The notes below the pieces were generated by a model. It saw only the letters and a list, made by a program, of their open reading frames with translations. It made no database searches and was not told the DNA's origin. Position numbers and translations under genes: made by a program. DNA of 64,000 bases from Burkholderiales bacterium (GTDB lineage: Bacteria > Pseudomonadota > Gammaproteobacteria > Burkholderiales > Burkholderiaceae_C), in the NCBI GenBank assembly GCA_028868855.1, contig JAGWTR010000003.1, forward strand, positions 62,001 through 126,000. Direction: 5' to 3'. Shown one piece after another: positions 54,069 to 62,253 of the stretch (position 1 is the first letter of the stretch; the number at the start of each line of letters is the position of its first letter).

Positions 54069-55883
54069 CTAACCCGTTCGGGTAGGTGGGGCGGGTGGCG
54101 CCAGGGTTTCACGCACGGCTTGCAGCAGCTGACCGAGGTCAATCGGTTTGTGCAGGACGCGGATGCCGTGTTGACCGGCCTGGCTCCTGATCTGGGGGTT
54201 GAGGTCTCCGGTGACCAAAATGGCGGGCAAATCGTCGCCGAATTCATAGCGCAGCTCGGCGATGGCGTCGAGCCCGGTGTGATGGTCGCCCAAGCGGAAA
54301 TCGCAAATCACGGCGTGAGGCCAAACCTCCTGAACGGCAACCTGCTGCGTCAGCTGGGTCACGCTCTCGCTGCCCACCACCACATAGCCGGCATGCTGGA
54401 GGACGGTCACCACGGCATCCAATACTTCAGCTTGATCATCCAGCACGAGCACACATGGGGCGGTGGCGGGTGCCAGCGTGTCGTCCGGGGTCGAATCGGT
54501 CGACAACGATTGCGTTGGGCCGGGCTGGCCCGCTTGAAATGCGATGCTGAAGCACGAGCCTTTGTGCAGCCTGGATCGCAGCACAACCCGCGTGCCGGTG
54601 AGCGCCACCAGGCGACGCACCACGCCCAGACCGAGGCCGAGCCCATCTTGCGCACGGCGGGCGGCATTCTTGACCTGGAAGTAGTCGTCAAAGATTTTGG
54701 GCTGGTCGGCGCGGTCAATGCCGACGCCGGTGTCCCACACCTGGCAAAAAATCTGCGCGCCTTTGCGACGGGCACGCAAGCGCACCTCGCCTTTATCGGT
54801 GTAGCGCAAGGCGTTTTCCAACAGGTTGCGCAGCATGCGTTGGGCCAGCACGGCATCGGTCCAGAGCCAGTCGTCGCTCGGGTGCACGGACCAGCGAATG
54901 CCCTTGGCGCTGCAAGCCAAGGCGAACTCATGATCCAGGGACGTGAGGAGCTCGTGCACCGAGACATGCTGTGGCTGGTAGGCGACCTTCTGCGCATCGA
55001 TGCGTGCCACGTCAAACATGCGCTCAAACAAATGGCGCATGGACGTCAGCGCCACCCCCAATTTCTGGGCCACCGCCAGTTGATGGTCGGACGTGAGTTG
55101 CTTGTTCAGGTGGTCGCTGAGCAATTGAAGGCTGTAGAGCGGTTGCCGCAGATCGTGGCTGGCGGTGGCAAAAAATTCGCTCTTTTCTCGGTTGGCCTGA
55201 TCGGCTTGGGCCTTGGCGAGTGTCACCTCGTTGATCTCGCGGGCCAGCTCGTCAACGAGTAAGGCATTGCGTTGCCGCAGGCGCGCCGCTTCAAAGAGCC
55301 GGCGTGAAATGGCCCGACCGGCCAGCCAGCCATTGATGCAGGCCGCCACCAGCAGCACAGCGAGGAGGTGATCTGTCGCGCTGCCACGCACCAGCAGCGC
55401 AATCAGCAAACTGAGCACGACCGGGACGCTGCCCACCATCGCGAGGCCGAGATCTTCAATGGCGTAAAACGTGAGCCCGTAAGTGAACACCACCACGATG
55501 ATCAACAGCGGCAGTTGCCACTCTTGGGGCAGGCCGCCATACAGCAGCCCCAACAGCACCCCGCCCGACAAGCCATGCACGGCGCGCCAACCCAACAGCA
55601 GCAGGCGCCAGCGCTGGTAGCTGTTGGCGTCCAGTTGAACGCGACGAAACCGCAGCGCCGCGGGGATCACGGCGGCCCATATCGTGAGCATGCAAAGCCA
55701 CGGCGGCAACCACAGCATCATGGGCAACTGCGACTGCCGGATCAGCAGGCCGATCAAAGACAAGCCGACGATTTGCATCGGCAGCGCCCTGGGATGCACC
55801 CGCCAGCTGTTGCCGACCATGTCGATCCAGATGGCCGCATCTTGCGCAGACAAACCGCGCAGCGACAGACACAGCAAGCGCAT
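54069..55883 (-). CDS. Membrane hybrid histidine kinase with C-terminal receiver
   Basis: The 604-residue protein has a hydrophobic N-terminal sensor with about six helices (36-190), a coiled-coil, a phosphoacceptor helix with ASHDLRQPL (H243), a HATPase domain (RNLLENALRYTDKG, DTGVGID, GLGLGVVRRL) and a receiver domain with D528 in ICDFRLGD. The SHDLRQP variant is typical of NarX/ArcB-unrelated kinases paired with LuxR-type regulators. The response regulator gene lies directly upstream with one base between, so they form a pair. Confidence 0.93.
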   Translation of the reverse strand: MRLLCLSLRGLSAQDAAIWIDMVGNSWRVHPRALPMQIVGLSLIGLLIRQSQLPMMLWLPPWLCMLTIWAAVIPAALRFRRVQLDANSYQRWRLLLLGWRAVHGLSGGVLLGLLYGGLPQEWQLPLLIIVVVFTYGLTFYAIEDLGLAMVGSVPVVLSLLIALLVRGSATDHLLAVLLVAACINGWLAGRAISRRLFEAARLRQRNALLVDELAREINEVTLAKAQADQANREKSEFFATASHDLRQPLYSLQLLSDHLNKQLTSDHQLAVAQKLGVALTSMRHLFERMFDVARIDAQKVAYQPQHVSVHELLTSLDHEFALACSAKGIRWSVHPSDDWLWTDAVLAQRMLRNLLENALRYTDKGEVRLRARRKGAQIFCQVWDTGVGIDRADQPKIFDDYFQVKNAARRAQDGLGLGLGVVRRLVALTGTRVVLRSRLHKGSCFSIAFQAGQPGPTQSLSTDSTPDDTLAPATAPCVLVLDDQAEVLDAVVTVLQHAGYVVVGSESVTQLTQQVAVQEVWPHAVICDFRLGDHHTGLDAIAELRYEFGDDLPAILVTGDLNPQIRSQAGQHGIRVLHKPIDLGQLLQAVRETLAPPAPPTRTG

Positions 55884-55884
55884 G

Positions 55885-56574
55885 CTAGGGCTGCGCAGGC
55901 CGGCTCGTGCAGGCCAGGATCAGGTGCACGCGGCTGGGCACCTTGTAGGCCTTGAGCAAGGCGCTGACGTGCAGCTTGACGGTTTCCGGGCTGATGCCCA
56001 GTTCGTTCGAAATCATCTGGTTCGAGCAGCCCCGCAACAGCAAGGGCAGCACGTCGCTTTGGCGTCGGGTCAGCCGCATGGCGGTGACATCGGGCACTGG
56101 CCGTTGGGTGTTTGAGGCATGGTTCGCTGCCTGCCAGAGTAATTCGCGCGGGAAGTAAACACCGCCGTTGGCCAGAGCCGATATGCCCTGCACGAATTGG
56201 TCGATGTCGCCATGCTTGGGCACAAAGGCTGCGGCGCCGTGCATCAGGCATTGCAGGGCCAATGTGTCGTCATCGGTGCCAGAGATCACGCCGACCACCA
56301 GGTCGGGCGCGACGGCCTTCACCCGGTGCAGGGTGTCAAGGCCGCGGCTGTCGGGCAGGTTCAGGTCCAGCAGCAGGGTGTCCACCAAGGAGCCGCTGGG
56401 CCCCTGCAGGATGTCGAGCGCCTGGGCGAGGTCGCGGGCCTCGAACAACTGGGCCTTGGGCCGAAATTCGGTGAAAACGCGGACGATTCCCTCGCGAATC
56501 AACGCGTGGTCGTCCACGATGAGAAAGCCATTGCCGCGAATGGATCTTTCATCGGTAGCGATCGCTGTGCTCAT
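55885..56574 (-). CDS. LuxR-family response regulator (NarL type)
   Basis: The 229-residue protein has a receiver domain with the acidic pair D21-D22 and phosphoacceptor D70 (TLLLDLNLPD), K119-region FVPKHGD, and a C-terminal LuxR helix-turn-helix (about 166-225; MRLTRRQSDVLPLLLRGCSNQMISNELGISPETVKLHV in parts). It should be the partner of the kinase encoded next. It is divergent from the ahcY riboswitch region. Confidence 0.93.
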   Translation of the reverse strand: MSTAIATDERSIRGNGFLIVDDHALIREGIVRVFTEFRPKAQLFEARDLAQALDILQGPSGSLVDTLLLDLNLPDSRGLDTLHRVKAVAPDLVVGVISGTDDDTLALQCLMHGAAAFVPKHGDIDQFVQGISALANGGVYFPRELLWQAANHASNTQRPVPDVTAMRLTRRQSDVLPLLLRGCSNQMISNELGISPETVKLHVSALLKAYKVPSRVHLILACTSRPAQP

Positions 56575-56627
56575 GGCGGCCTTTTTTTGTCAGCGCGCAG
56601 GGTACTACGCGAACGGCGCAAACGCTT

Positions 56628-56633
56628 TATACT
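56628..56633 (+). promoter_or_regulatory. -10 element of the ahcY promoter
   Basis: TATACT precedes the SAH aptamer by 7 bases, so transcription would start almost exactly at the aptamer. No good -35 is seen at 16-18 bases upstream (CTACGC), so an activator may help. Confidence 0.45.
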
Positions 56634-56640
56634 GGCGGAC

Positions 56641-56720
56641 CTTTCGAGGAGCGTTGCAAGGCCGCCCGGACCCATCCCGGCGCCCCAGGCTCGAAAGCTT
56701 CCCTTTGCAACCGCGCTCAC
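56641..56720 (+). promoter_or_regulatory. S-adenosylhomocysteine (SAH) riboswitch
   Basis: The leader of ahcY carries the conserved aptamer: P1 is CTTTCGAG (56641-56648) with CTCGAAAG (56690-56697), a perfect 8-base helix. The invariant CGAGGAGCGTTGCAA (56645-56659) and CCCAGGCTCG (56684-56693) are present, and the pseudoknot GAGCG (56649-56653) with CGCTC (56714-56718) can form. The SAH riboswitch class raises expression when SAH accumulates. The ribosome site of ahcY lies 73 bases further on. Confidence 0.88.
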
Positions 56721-56806
56721 CCGCATGTGTCCCGCTGGGTGAGTTGTGTCCATCTCCATCGTCCCGGCAGCGCACAGCGGCTTCTTAACTTGAAGGAGCT
56801 TTGCTC

Positions 56807-58255
56807 ATGAACGCTGCGACCCAATCCCTGATCACCGAACACAAAGGCGTCGAATGCATCGTCGCCGACATGTCCCTGGCCGACTGGGGCCGCAAGGAAA
56901 TCAAGATCGCCGAGAGCGAAATGCCCGCCTTGATGGCCATGCGCACTGAATTTGCCGCCAAGCAAGTCCTCAAGGGCGCGCGCATCACCGGCTCGCTGCA
57001 CATGACCATCCAGACCGCCGTGCTGGTCGAGACCCTGCAAGCCCTGGGCGCCGACGTGCGCTGGGCCTCGTGCAACATCTTCTCGACGCAAGACCACGCC
57101 GCCGCCGCCCTGGTGGCCGCCGGCACCCCCGTGTTCGCCTACAAGGGCGAGTCGCTGGAGGACTACTGGGACTACACGCACCGCATCTTTGACTTCGGCG
57201 CCAAGGGCAGCGCGGGCGAAGGCCCCAACATGATCCTGGACGACGGCGGCGATGCCACCCTGCTGATGCACCTGGGCAAGCGTGCCGAGAAGGACCAAAG
57301 CGTTCTGAGCAACCCCACCAGCGAAGAAGAGCGCATCTTGTATGCCGCCATCAAGGCCAAGCTGGCCGTGGACAGCACCTGGTACAGCCGCAAGAGCGCC
57401 CAGATCATCGGCGTGACCGAAGAGACCACCACCGGCGTGCACCGCCTCAACGAGATGAGCGCCAAGGGCACCTTGCTGTTCCGCGCCATCAACGTCAATG
57501 ACTCGGTCACCAAGAGCAAGTTTGACAACCTGTACGGCTGCCGCGAATCGCTGGTGGACGGCATCAAGCGCGCCACCGACGTGATGGTGGCTGGCAAGGT
57601 CGCTGTGGTGGCCGGTTACGGTGACGTGGGCAAGGGCTCGGCCCAGGCCCTGCGTGCCCTGTCCGCCCAAGTGTGGGTGACCGAGATCGACCCCATCAAC
57701 GCCCTGCAAGCCTGCATGGAAGGCTACCGTGTCGTGACCATGGACTGGGCCGCCGACAAGGCCGACATCTTCGTGACCACCACCGGCAACCGCGACGTGA
57801 TCACCTTCGAGCACATGGCCGCGATGAAGAACAACGCCATCGTCTGCAACATCGGCCACTTCGACAACGAGATCCAGGTCGCCAAGCTGGAAGAGCAGTG
57901 CCAGTGGGAAGAGATCAAGCCCCAGGTCGACCACGTCATCTTCAAGGACGGCAAGCGCATCATCCTGCTGGCCAAGGGGCGCCTGGTGAACTTGGGCTGC
58001 GGCACGGGCCACCCCAGTTACGTGATGTCGTCCAGCTTTGCCAACCAGACCATCGCCCAGATCGAGCTGTTCACCCACAGCGACTTCTACGAAAACGGCA
58101 AGGTTTATGTGTTGCCCAAGCACCTCGACGAAAAAGTCGCCCGCCTGCAATTGACCACGCTGAACGCGCAGTTGACCGAGCTGAGTGACGAGCAGGCCGC
58201 CTACATTGGCGTGCCCAAGCAAGGCCCTTACAAGCCTGACACCTACCGCTATTGA
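56807..58255 (+). CDS. ahcY: Adenosylhomocysteinase AhcY
   Basis: AhcY splits SAH to adenosine and homocysteine, clearing the product of methylations. The 482-residue protein has the NAD-binding [13 protein letters not shown] at about 270, [13 protein letters not shown] near the start, [15 protein letters not shown] and the C-terminal KPDTYRY. The ATG at 56807 is set 8 bases after AAGGAG; the TTG at 56801 is too close. It is preceded by a SAH riboswitch and followed at 15 bases by a TlyA-family gene. Confidence 0.97.
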   Translation: MNAATQSLITEHKGVECIVADMSLADWGRKEIKIAESEMPALMAMRTEFAAKQVLKGARITGSLHMTIQTAVLVETLQALGADVRWASCNIFSTQDHAAAALVAAGTPVFAYKGESLEDYWDYTHRIFDFGAKGSAGEGPNMILDDGGDATLLMHLGKRAEKDQSVLSNPTSEEERILYAAIKAKLAVDSTWYSRKSAQIIGVTEETTTGVHRLNEMSAKGTLLFRAINVNDSVTKSKFDNLYGCRESLVDGIKRATDVMVAGKVAVVAGYGDVGKGSAQALRALSAQVWVTEIDPINALQACMEGYRVVTMDWAADKADIFVTTTGNRDVITFEHMAAMKNNAIVCNIGHFDNEIQVAKLEEQCQWEEIKPQVDHVIFKDGKRIILLAKGRLVNLGCGTGHPSYVMSSSFANQTIAQIELFTHSDFYENGKVYVLPKHLDEKVARLQLTTLNAQLTELSDEQAAYIGVPKQGPYKPDTYRY

Positions 58256-58270
58256 TCGACAAAGCCACTG

Positions 58271-59065
58271 ATGCCCAGAGCTGACCAACTCCTGCTCGCC
58301 GGTGGGCACGCGCCGACCCGCTCGGCCGCCCACCGCCTGATCGACGCCCGCGCCGCGCAATGGCTCAGTCCCCAAGGCTGGGTCACCCTGCGCAAGGCTG
58401 GCGAAGACTTGCCCGAGGACGCGCAGTTTCGCGTCACCAACGACGATGAACTGCGCTGGGTCTCGCGCGCCGGGCTCAAGCTCGAAGGCGCCTTGAGTCA
58501 GGTCGCGCTCGATGTCACCGGCCTGCGTTGCCTCGATGTGGGGCAGAGCACCGGCGGTTTCACCGACGTGTTGCTGGCCCAGGGGGCGGCACAGGTCGTG
58601 GGCATCGACGTGGGGCACAGCCAGTTGCATGACAAGCTCAAGGCCGACGCCCGCGTGGTGGCGCTTGAAAACGTCAATGCGCGCGAACTCAAGGACAGCG
58701 CTTTGCGCGAGCAGGCGCCTGCCGACGGGTTCGATTTGATCGTCGCCGACCTGTCCTTCATCGCCTTGTCCAAGGTGGTGCCGCATCTGGGCCCCTGGTT
58801 GAAGCCGGGCGGTCATGCCCTGCTGTTGATCAAACCTCAGTTCGAGGTGGGCAAAGAGCACGTCGGCAAGGGCGGCGTGGTCAAGGACCCGGCGCAACAC
58901 GCCCGTGCCCGCGACATGGTGCGCCGCGCCTGCACCGACCTGGGCTGGAAGGTGCACAAAGGCTTTGCCAGCGCCATCGCTGGCGGCGACGGCAACCTCG
59001 AGTTTTTCATCTGGGCGCAGTCTCCTGCAAGCCCGGCAGAGGCATCGAATCCATTGAAAGTGTGA
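58271..59065 (+). CDS. TlyA-family rRNA 2'-O-methyltransferase (S4 + FtsJ-like)
   Basis: The 264-residue protein has an N-terminal S4 RNA-binding domain (RADQLLLAGGHAPTRSAAHRLI) and a methyltransferase domain with DVGQSTGGFTDVLL (Gln replaces the usual Ala), KPQFEVG, and catalytic-type DLSFI and GNLEFF. TlyA proteins 2'-O-methylate cytidines in 16S and 23S rRNA. The position between ahcY and metF is a recurring order in these bacteria. Confidence 0.93.
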   Translation: MPRADQLLLAGGHAPTRSAAHRLIDARAAQWLSPQGWVTLRKAGEDLPEDAQFRVTNDDELRWVSRAGLKLEGALSQVALDVTGLRCLDVGQSTGGFTDVLLAQGAAQVVGIDVGHSQLHDKLKADARVVALENVNARELKDSALREQAPADGFDLIVADLSFIALSKVVPHLGPWLKPGGHALLLIKPQFEVGKEHVGKGGVVKDPAQHARARDMVRRACTDLGWKVHKGFASAIAGGDGNLEFFIWAQSPASPAEASNPLKV

Positions 59066-59068
59066 AGC

Positions 59069-59917
59069 ATGAGCGAGCGCGTCCCTTCCTCCTTGCCCCT
59101 GAGCTTCGAATTTTTCCCGCCCAAGACGCCTGAAGGGGTCGACAAACTGGCGGCCGTGCGCCAACAGCTCTACGCGCTCAAGCCAGCGTACTGCTCGGTG
59201 ACCTACGGCGCCGGCGGCTCCACGCAAGACGGCACCATCCAGGCCGTGCGTGCCATCCTGGCCGAAGGGGTGGACGCCGCGCCGCATTTCTCCTGCATTG
59301 GCGCGAGCAAGGCCAGCGTGCGTGAGCAACTGGCGCAATTTGCGGCCCAGGGCATCCGCCGCCTGGTCGCCTTGCGGGGCGACTTGCCCAGCGGCTATGG
59401 CGGCTTTGGTGAGTTCCGCTTTGCCAGCGAACTGGTGGCCTTCATCCGCGCAGAAACTGGCGACCACTTCCACATCGAGGTGGCCGCCTACCCCGAAATG
59501 CACCCCCAGGCGCGCAGCCCCGCCGCCGACCTGCAGGCCTTCGTCACCAAGGTCAAGGCCGGCGCCAATGTGGCCCTGACGCAGTATTTCTTCAATGCCG
59601 ATGCCTACTTCCGTTTTGTCGACGAGGTGGCCAGGCAAGGCGTGAGCATCCCCATCATCCCGGGCATCATGCCCATCACCAACTCCACCCAACTCATGCG
59701 CTTCTCAGACGCCTGCGGCGCCGAGATCCCGCGCTGGGTCCGCAATCGCCTGGAGAGCTATGGCGACGACAAGGCTGCCATCCAGGCCTTCGGCTTGGAC
59801 GTCGTGGCGGCGCTGTGCGAGCGCTTGCGCGACGCAGGCGTGCCCGGTCTGCATTTCTACACCATGAACCAGGCCGCGCCGGTGCAGGCCATTTGCCAGC
59901 GCCTTGGTCTGATCTAG
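59069..59917 (+). CDS. metF: 5,10-methylenetetrahydrofolate reductase MetF
   Basis: MetF reduces methylene-THF to methyl-THF for methionine synthesis, using FAD. The 282-residue TIM barrel begins SFEFFPPKTPEG and has YCSVTYGAGGST, ALRGDLP and ITQYFFNAD-type ALTQYFFNAD, then PGIMPITN. It follows the TlyA gene by 3 bases, completing a SAH-controlled methyl-cycle operon. An FNR-like box overlaps its stop codon. Confidence 0.96.
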   Translation: MSERVPSSLPLSFEFFPPKTPEGVDKLAAVRQQLYALKPAYCSVTYGAGGSTQDGTIQAVRAILAEGVDAAPHFSCIGASKASVREQLAQFAAQGIRRLVALRGDLPSGYGGFGEFRFASELVAFIRAETGDHFHIEVAAYPEMHPQARSPAADLQAFVTKVKAGANVALTQYFFNADAYFRFVDEVARQGVSIPIIPGIMPITNSTQLMRFSDACGAEIPRWVRNRLESYGDDKAAIQAFGLDVVAALCERLRDAGVPGLHFYTMNQAAPVQAICQRLGLI

Positions 59918-59922
59918 CGCAA
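59909..59922. promoter_or_regulatory. FNR-like box A upstream of ompW
   Basis: CTGATCTAGCGCAA resembles the FNR/CRP-type consensus TTGAT-N4-ATCAA with an identical CTAG centre. It overlaps the end of metF and lies 61 bases before box B. Confidence 0.4.
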
Positions 59923-59936
59923 ACCCTTGAGGTTTG
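59920..59936 (+). terminator. Weak terminator after metF
   Basis: CAAACC and GGTTTG form a 6-base stem around CTTGA, followed by GGGTGTTTT. Short stem, so only tentative. Confidence 0.3.
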
Positions 59937-59969
59937 GGGTGTTTTGCCAGGTCTAGAGGCAAGGAAAAC

Positions 59970-59983
59970 TTGATCTAGGGCAA
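59970..59983. promoter_or_regulatory. FNR-like box B and likely class II promoter of ompW
   Basis: TTGATCTAGGGCAA matches the FNR consensus at 8 of 10 defined bases. It is nested in the inverted repeat AAAACTTG / CAAGTTTT (59965-59988). Box centre 59976.5, with TGCAAT (60006-60011) as -10 and a start near 60018, gives the exact -41.5 spacing of class II FNR activation. Confidence 0.5.
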
Positions 59984-60071
59984 GTTTTGGGGCGCTTTCG
60001 GCTGGTGCAATGGATTGGTGGGGTGCCGATGGCGGTGCCCCGTCAACCTGGCTACAAGAGGATCCTGCTCC

Positions 60072-60681
60072 ATGAAAACCCACATCACCCGCGTTGCTGC
60101 TGCATTGACCCTGGCTGCGGCCAGCGCGGCTCCGGCCATGGCCCAACAGGCCGAAGGCCCCTGGCTGGTGCGCGTGCGCGCCGTGAATATTGACCCTGCG
60201 AACCAGGACAACACAGGGCTTGACCTGAGCATCAACAGCAAGGTCATTCCCGAGTTGGACATCAGCTACTTTTTCACGCCGCAACATTGCGGCAGAGCTG
60301 GTCCTGACCTATCCGCAAAAACACACCGTGCATTCGGGTGCCCTGGCGTCTGACATCGGCACTTTGAAGCACCTGCCTCCCACGCTGACGGCGCAGTACC
60401 ACTTCCTGCCCACCGGCACCCTGCGGCCTTATGTGGGCGCGGGCATCAACTACACCAACTTCTCCAGCGTGGACCTCCCGGGAAGCTTCAACGTCAAGCG
60501 CGGCAGCTTTGGCTGGGCCCTGCAAGCCGGTGTGGACGTCAAGCTGACCGACAAGCTGTTTTTGAACGTGGATGTCAAGAAGGTGCAGATCCATGCCGAC
60601 GTGACCAACGCGGGCGCCGCAGTGGGCACCCTGAAGGTGGACCCCGTGTTGGTCGGCATCGGCATCGGCTACCGCTTTTAA
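60072..60681 (+). pseudogene. ompW: OmpW-family outer membrane protein, split by a one-base insertion
   Basis: The signal peptide and first 70 residues (MKTHITRVAAALTLAAASA..., ending SYFFTP) match OmpW, and a second frame from about 60283 continues NIAAELVLTYP...VGIGIGYRF, the typical OmpW end. One extra C at 60282 shifts the frame; removing it restores a 202-residue eight-stranded barrel. It is either a sequencing error or a true mutation. Two FNR-like boxes upstream imply anaerobic control, as known for E. coli ompW. Confidence 0.85.
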
Positions 60682-60729
60682 GCGCTAGCCAGGGAGCAAC
60701 CCCCGCTTGGTTTGTAAGGATTCGGTAAA

Positions 60730-60761
60730 GGGGGCCCTTTGTGGCCCCCCTGTTTGGGGGG
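60730..60761 (+). terminator. Overlapping alternative hairpins after ompW
   Basis: GGGGGCC (60730-60736) pairs with GGCCCCC (60743-60749) around CTTTGT, a strong terminator-like stem with a poor T tail. The same C run (60745-60750) can instead pair with GGGGGG (60756-60761). The two stems cannot coexist. Confidence 0.5.
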
Positions 60762-60877
60762 TGTTTAAGGGTCTTCGATATGAGATGCCACCACCTTGGG
60801 AGGCAAGATTTGCCCAAGCTGCAACAAAGCGCAGTGTTTTCGCTCCAAGTGCACAAATTCAACGTAAAGGTGACGCA

Positions 60878-61558
60878 ATGTCCTCTATCAGCAAGCTCAA
60901 ACACATCGCCCTGGCAGTCGTGGCCGTGTCCGCCCTGTCGTCCGCCCACGCTGCTAATTTCGCAGCCCCCACCTCGGCTTTGCTCACCTTGAGCTCGGAC
61001 ATCACGACCGTGCTGGCCAGCGCAACCTTTGCCCCCCTGGGTACGGCCAGCTACAACAGTGTCACCAGCACGCTCAACGAGGCCTTCAGTTCGGTGACCC
61101 TGAGCAGCAGCACGGGTTCGGACCTCGTCGGTGTGACCAACGCGGCCGATGGCTTCAGCCTGAACTACAAAGGCACAGCGCTGAACATCACCAACATCAG
61201 CTATGACAACGCGACCAAGACCTTGGGCGCCGTCATGTCGGTGGGTGGCGTGCAGACCTACGCGGGCGCATTCCTGACGGCGACGACCGTCACCAACAGC
61301 GAAGCGTTCAATGCCGTCGCTGGCACCGGCTTGTTGACCACGGGCAACTTGAACCTGACCGACGGTTCGGCCACGGCCCTGTTGAGCGCGTTTGCAGCCC
61401 CCACGAGTGCCTTGTATGTGGGCATCGTGAAGGGCGTCAACTTCGGCACTTTGGCGGTTGACGTCACGGCTCCTGTGCCTGAGCCAAGCACTTATGCGCT
61501 GATGGGTATCGGTCTGGTGGGCATTGTCCTGACCGCCCGTAAGCGCCGTCAGGCCTGA
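60878..61558 (+). CDS. PEP-CTERM sorting domain protein
   Basis: The 226-residue precursor has a signal peptide (cleavage after AHA near 26), a beta-rich Thr/Ser/Ala body without a recognised domain, and a PEP-CTERM tail: VPEPST from 200, a hydrophobic helix (YALMGIGLVGIVLTA) and RKRRQ. It has its own ribosome site (AAGGTG) and a strong terminator after it. It is similar in composition to other PEP-CTERM proteins but shares no domain with the other three here. Confidence 0.88.
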   Translation: MSSISKLKHIALAVVAVSALSSAHAANFAAPTSALLTLSSDITTVLASATFAPLGTASYNSVTSTLNEAFSSVTLSSSTGSDLVGVTNAADGFSLNYKGTALNITNISYDNATKTLGAVMSVGGVQTYAGAFLTATTVTNSEAFNAVAGTGLLTTGNLNLTDGSATALLSAFAAPTSALYVGIVKGVNFGTLAVDVTAPVPEPSTYALMGIGLVGIVLTARKRRQA

Positions 61559-61581
61559 ATCCAGCGCTTGCGCTGACCATC

Positions 61582-61613
61582 AAAGCCGAAGGCGTCAAGC
61601 CTTCGGCTTTTTT
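61582..61613 (+). terminator. Rho-independent terminator
   Basis: AAAGCCGAAGGC (61582-61593) pairs perfectly with GCCTTCGGCTTT (61599-61610) around GTCAA, followed by three more T bases. It ends the PEP-CTERM transcript and may act on the convergent cyclo-ligase gene too. Confidence 0.9.
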
Positions 61614-61634
61614 CATGGCGAGCCTCCTTTGGGG

Positions 61635-62219
61635 CTAAGCCGGCTCTTCGGTCAGTATCCCCAGTAGGGGCAGGTCGTGGCCCTGTGCATCCAGCGCCTC
61701 GGCCGCGACCCGGCCCATGGCCCACGATAGCCCAATGGCGGTCACCTCGGGGTGGGCCGCCAAAAACCGGTCGAAGTAGCCCCCGCCGTAGCCCAGTCTG
61801 AATCCTTCCTGGGTGAAACCCACGCAAGGCACCAGCGCCACATCCGGGATGCAGGGCTGGCCTGGGTGCGCGCCGGGGCTGGGGATGCCGAACTCATCCA
61901 CCGAGTCCAAGGCCTGTCCATCCCAGGGTCGGTAGTGCATGCGCACGGGGCTTCGCTGCGCCCAGGGCAGAAGCAGCTGGCAACCCCATTCCTTTTGCGC
62001 CAATAGGGCCGCGGGCCTTGGGTTAAATTCACCCCGGATGGGCCAGTACAGGCCCAGACATTCGGGTTCCAATTGGCGCAGCGCGTCGATCAGTTTTTCC
62101 TGCAGTGCCGCTTGCGCGGTCAGGGCTTGCGGGCTGTCGGCCCAGGCTTGGCGGGCGGCCAGTAACTGGCGACGCAGCGCGGCGCGCGCAGGGTGGGACA
62201 AGGGTGTCGGGGCGTTCAT
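61635..62219 (-). CDS. 5-formyltetrahydrofolate cyclo-ligase
   Basis: The enzyme turns 5-formyl-THF into methenyl-THF with ATP. The 194-residue protein has the N-terminal RAALRRQLLAARQ basic helix, the loop with YWPIRGEFNP and the ATP-site GYGGGYFDRFL. Start ATG 62219 fits the usual length; a GTG at 62252 would overlap the divergent gene. It is divergent from the lytic transglycosylase gene. Confidence 0.92.
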   Translation of the reverse strand: MNAPTPLSHPARAALRRQLLAARQAWADSPQALTAQAALQEKLIDALRQLEPECLGLYWPIRGEFNPRPAALLAQKEWGCQLLLPWAQRSPVRMHYRPWDGQALDSVDEFGIPSPGAHPGQPCIPDVALVPCVGFTQEGFRLGYGGGYFDRFLAAHPEVTAIGLSWAMGRVAAEALDAQGHDLPLLGILTEEPA

Positions 62220-62253
62220 GGCAGAAGGTACAAAGGGCACACAATTGATCACA

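Noticed and set aside
56717-59692. A 991-codon open frame on the minus strand opposite ahcY, the TlyA-family gene and metF
   Set aside because: The plus strand carries three clear enzymes with a riboswitch. The minus frame has a His/Gly/Val-rich composition typical of antisense reading of GC-rich genes and no recognisable domain.
60015-60353. A short intact protein ending in GCPGV as a separate gene
   Set aside because: The first 70 residues are OmpW and the tail is produced by the one-base shift, so it is the broken half of ompW.
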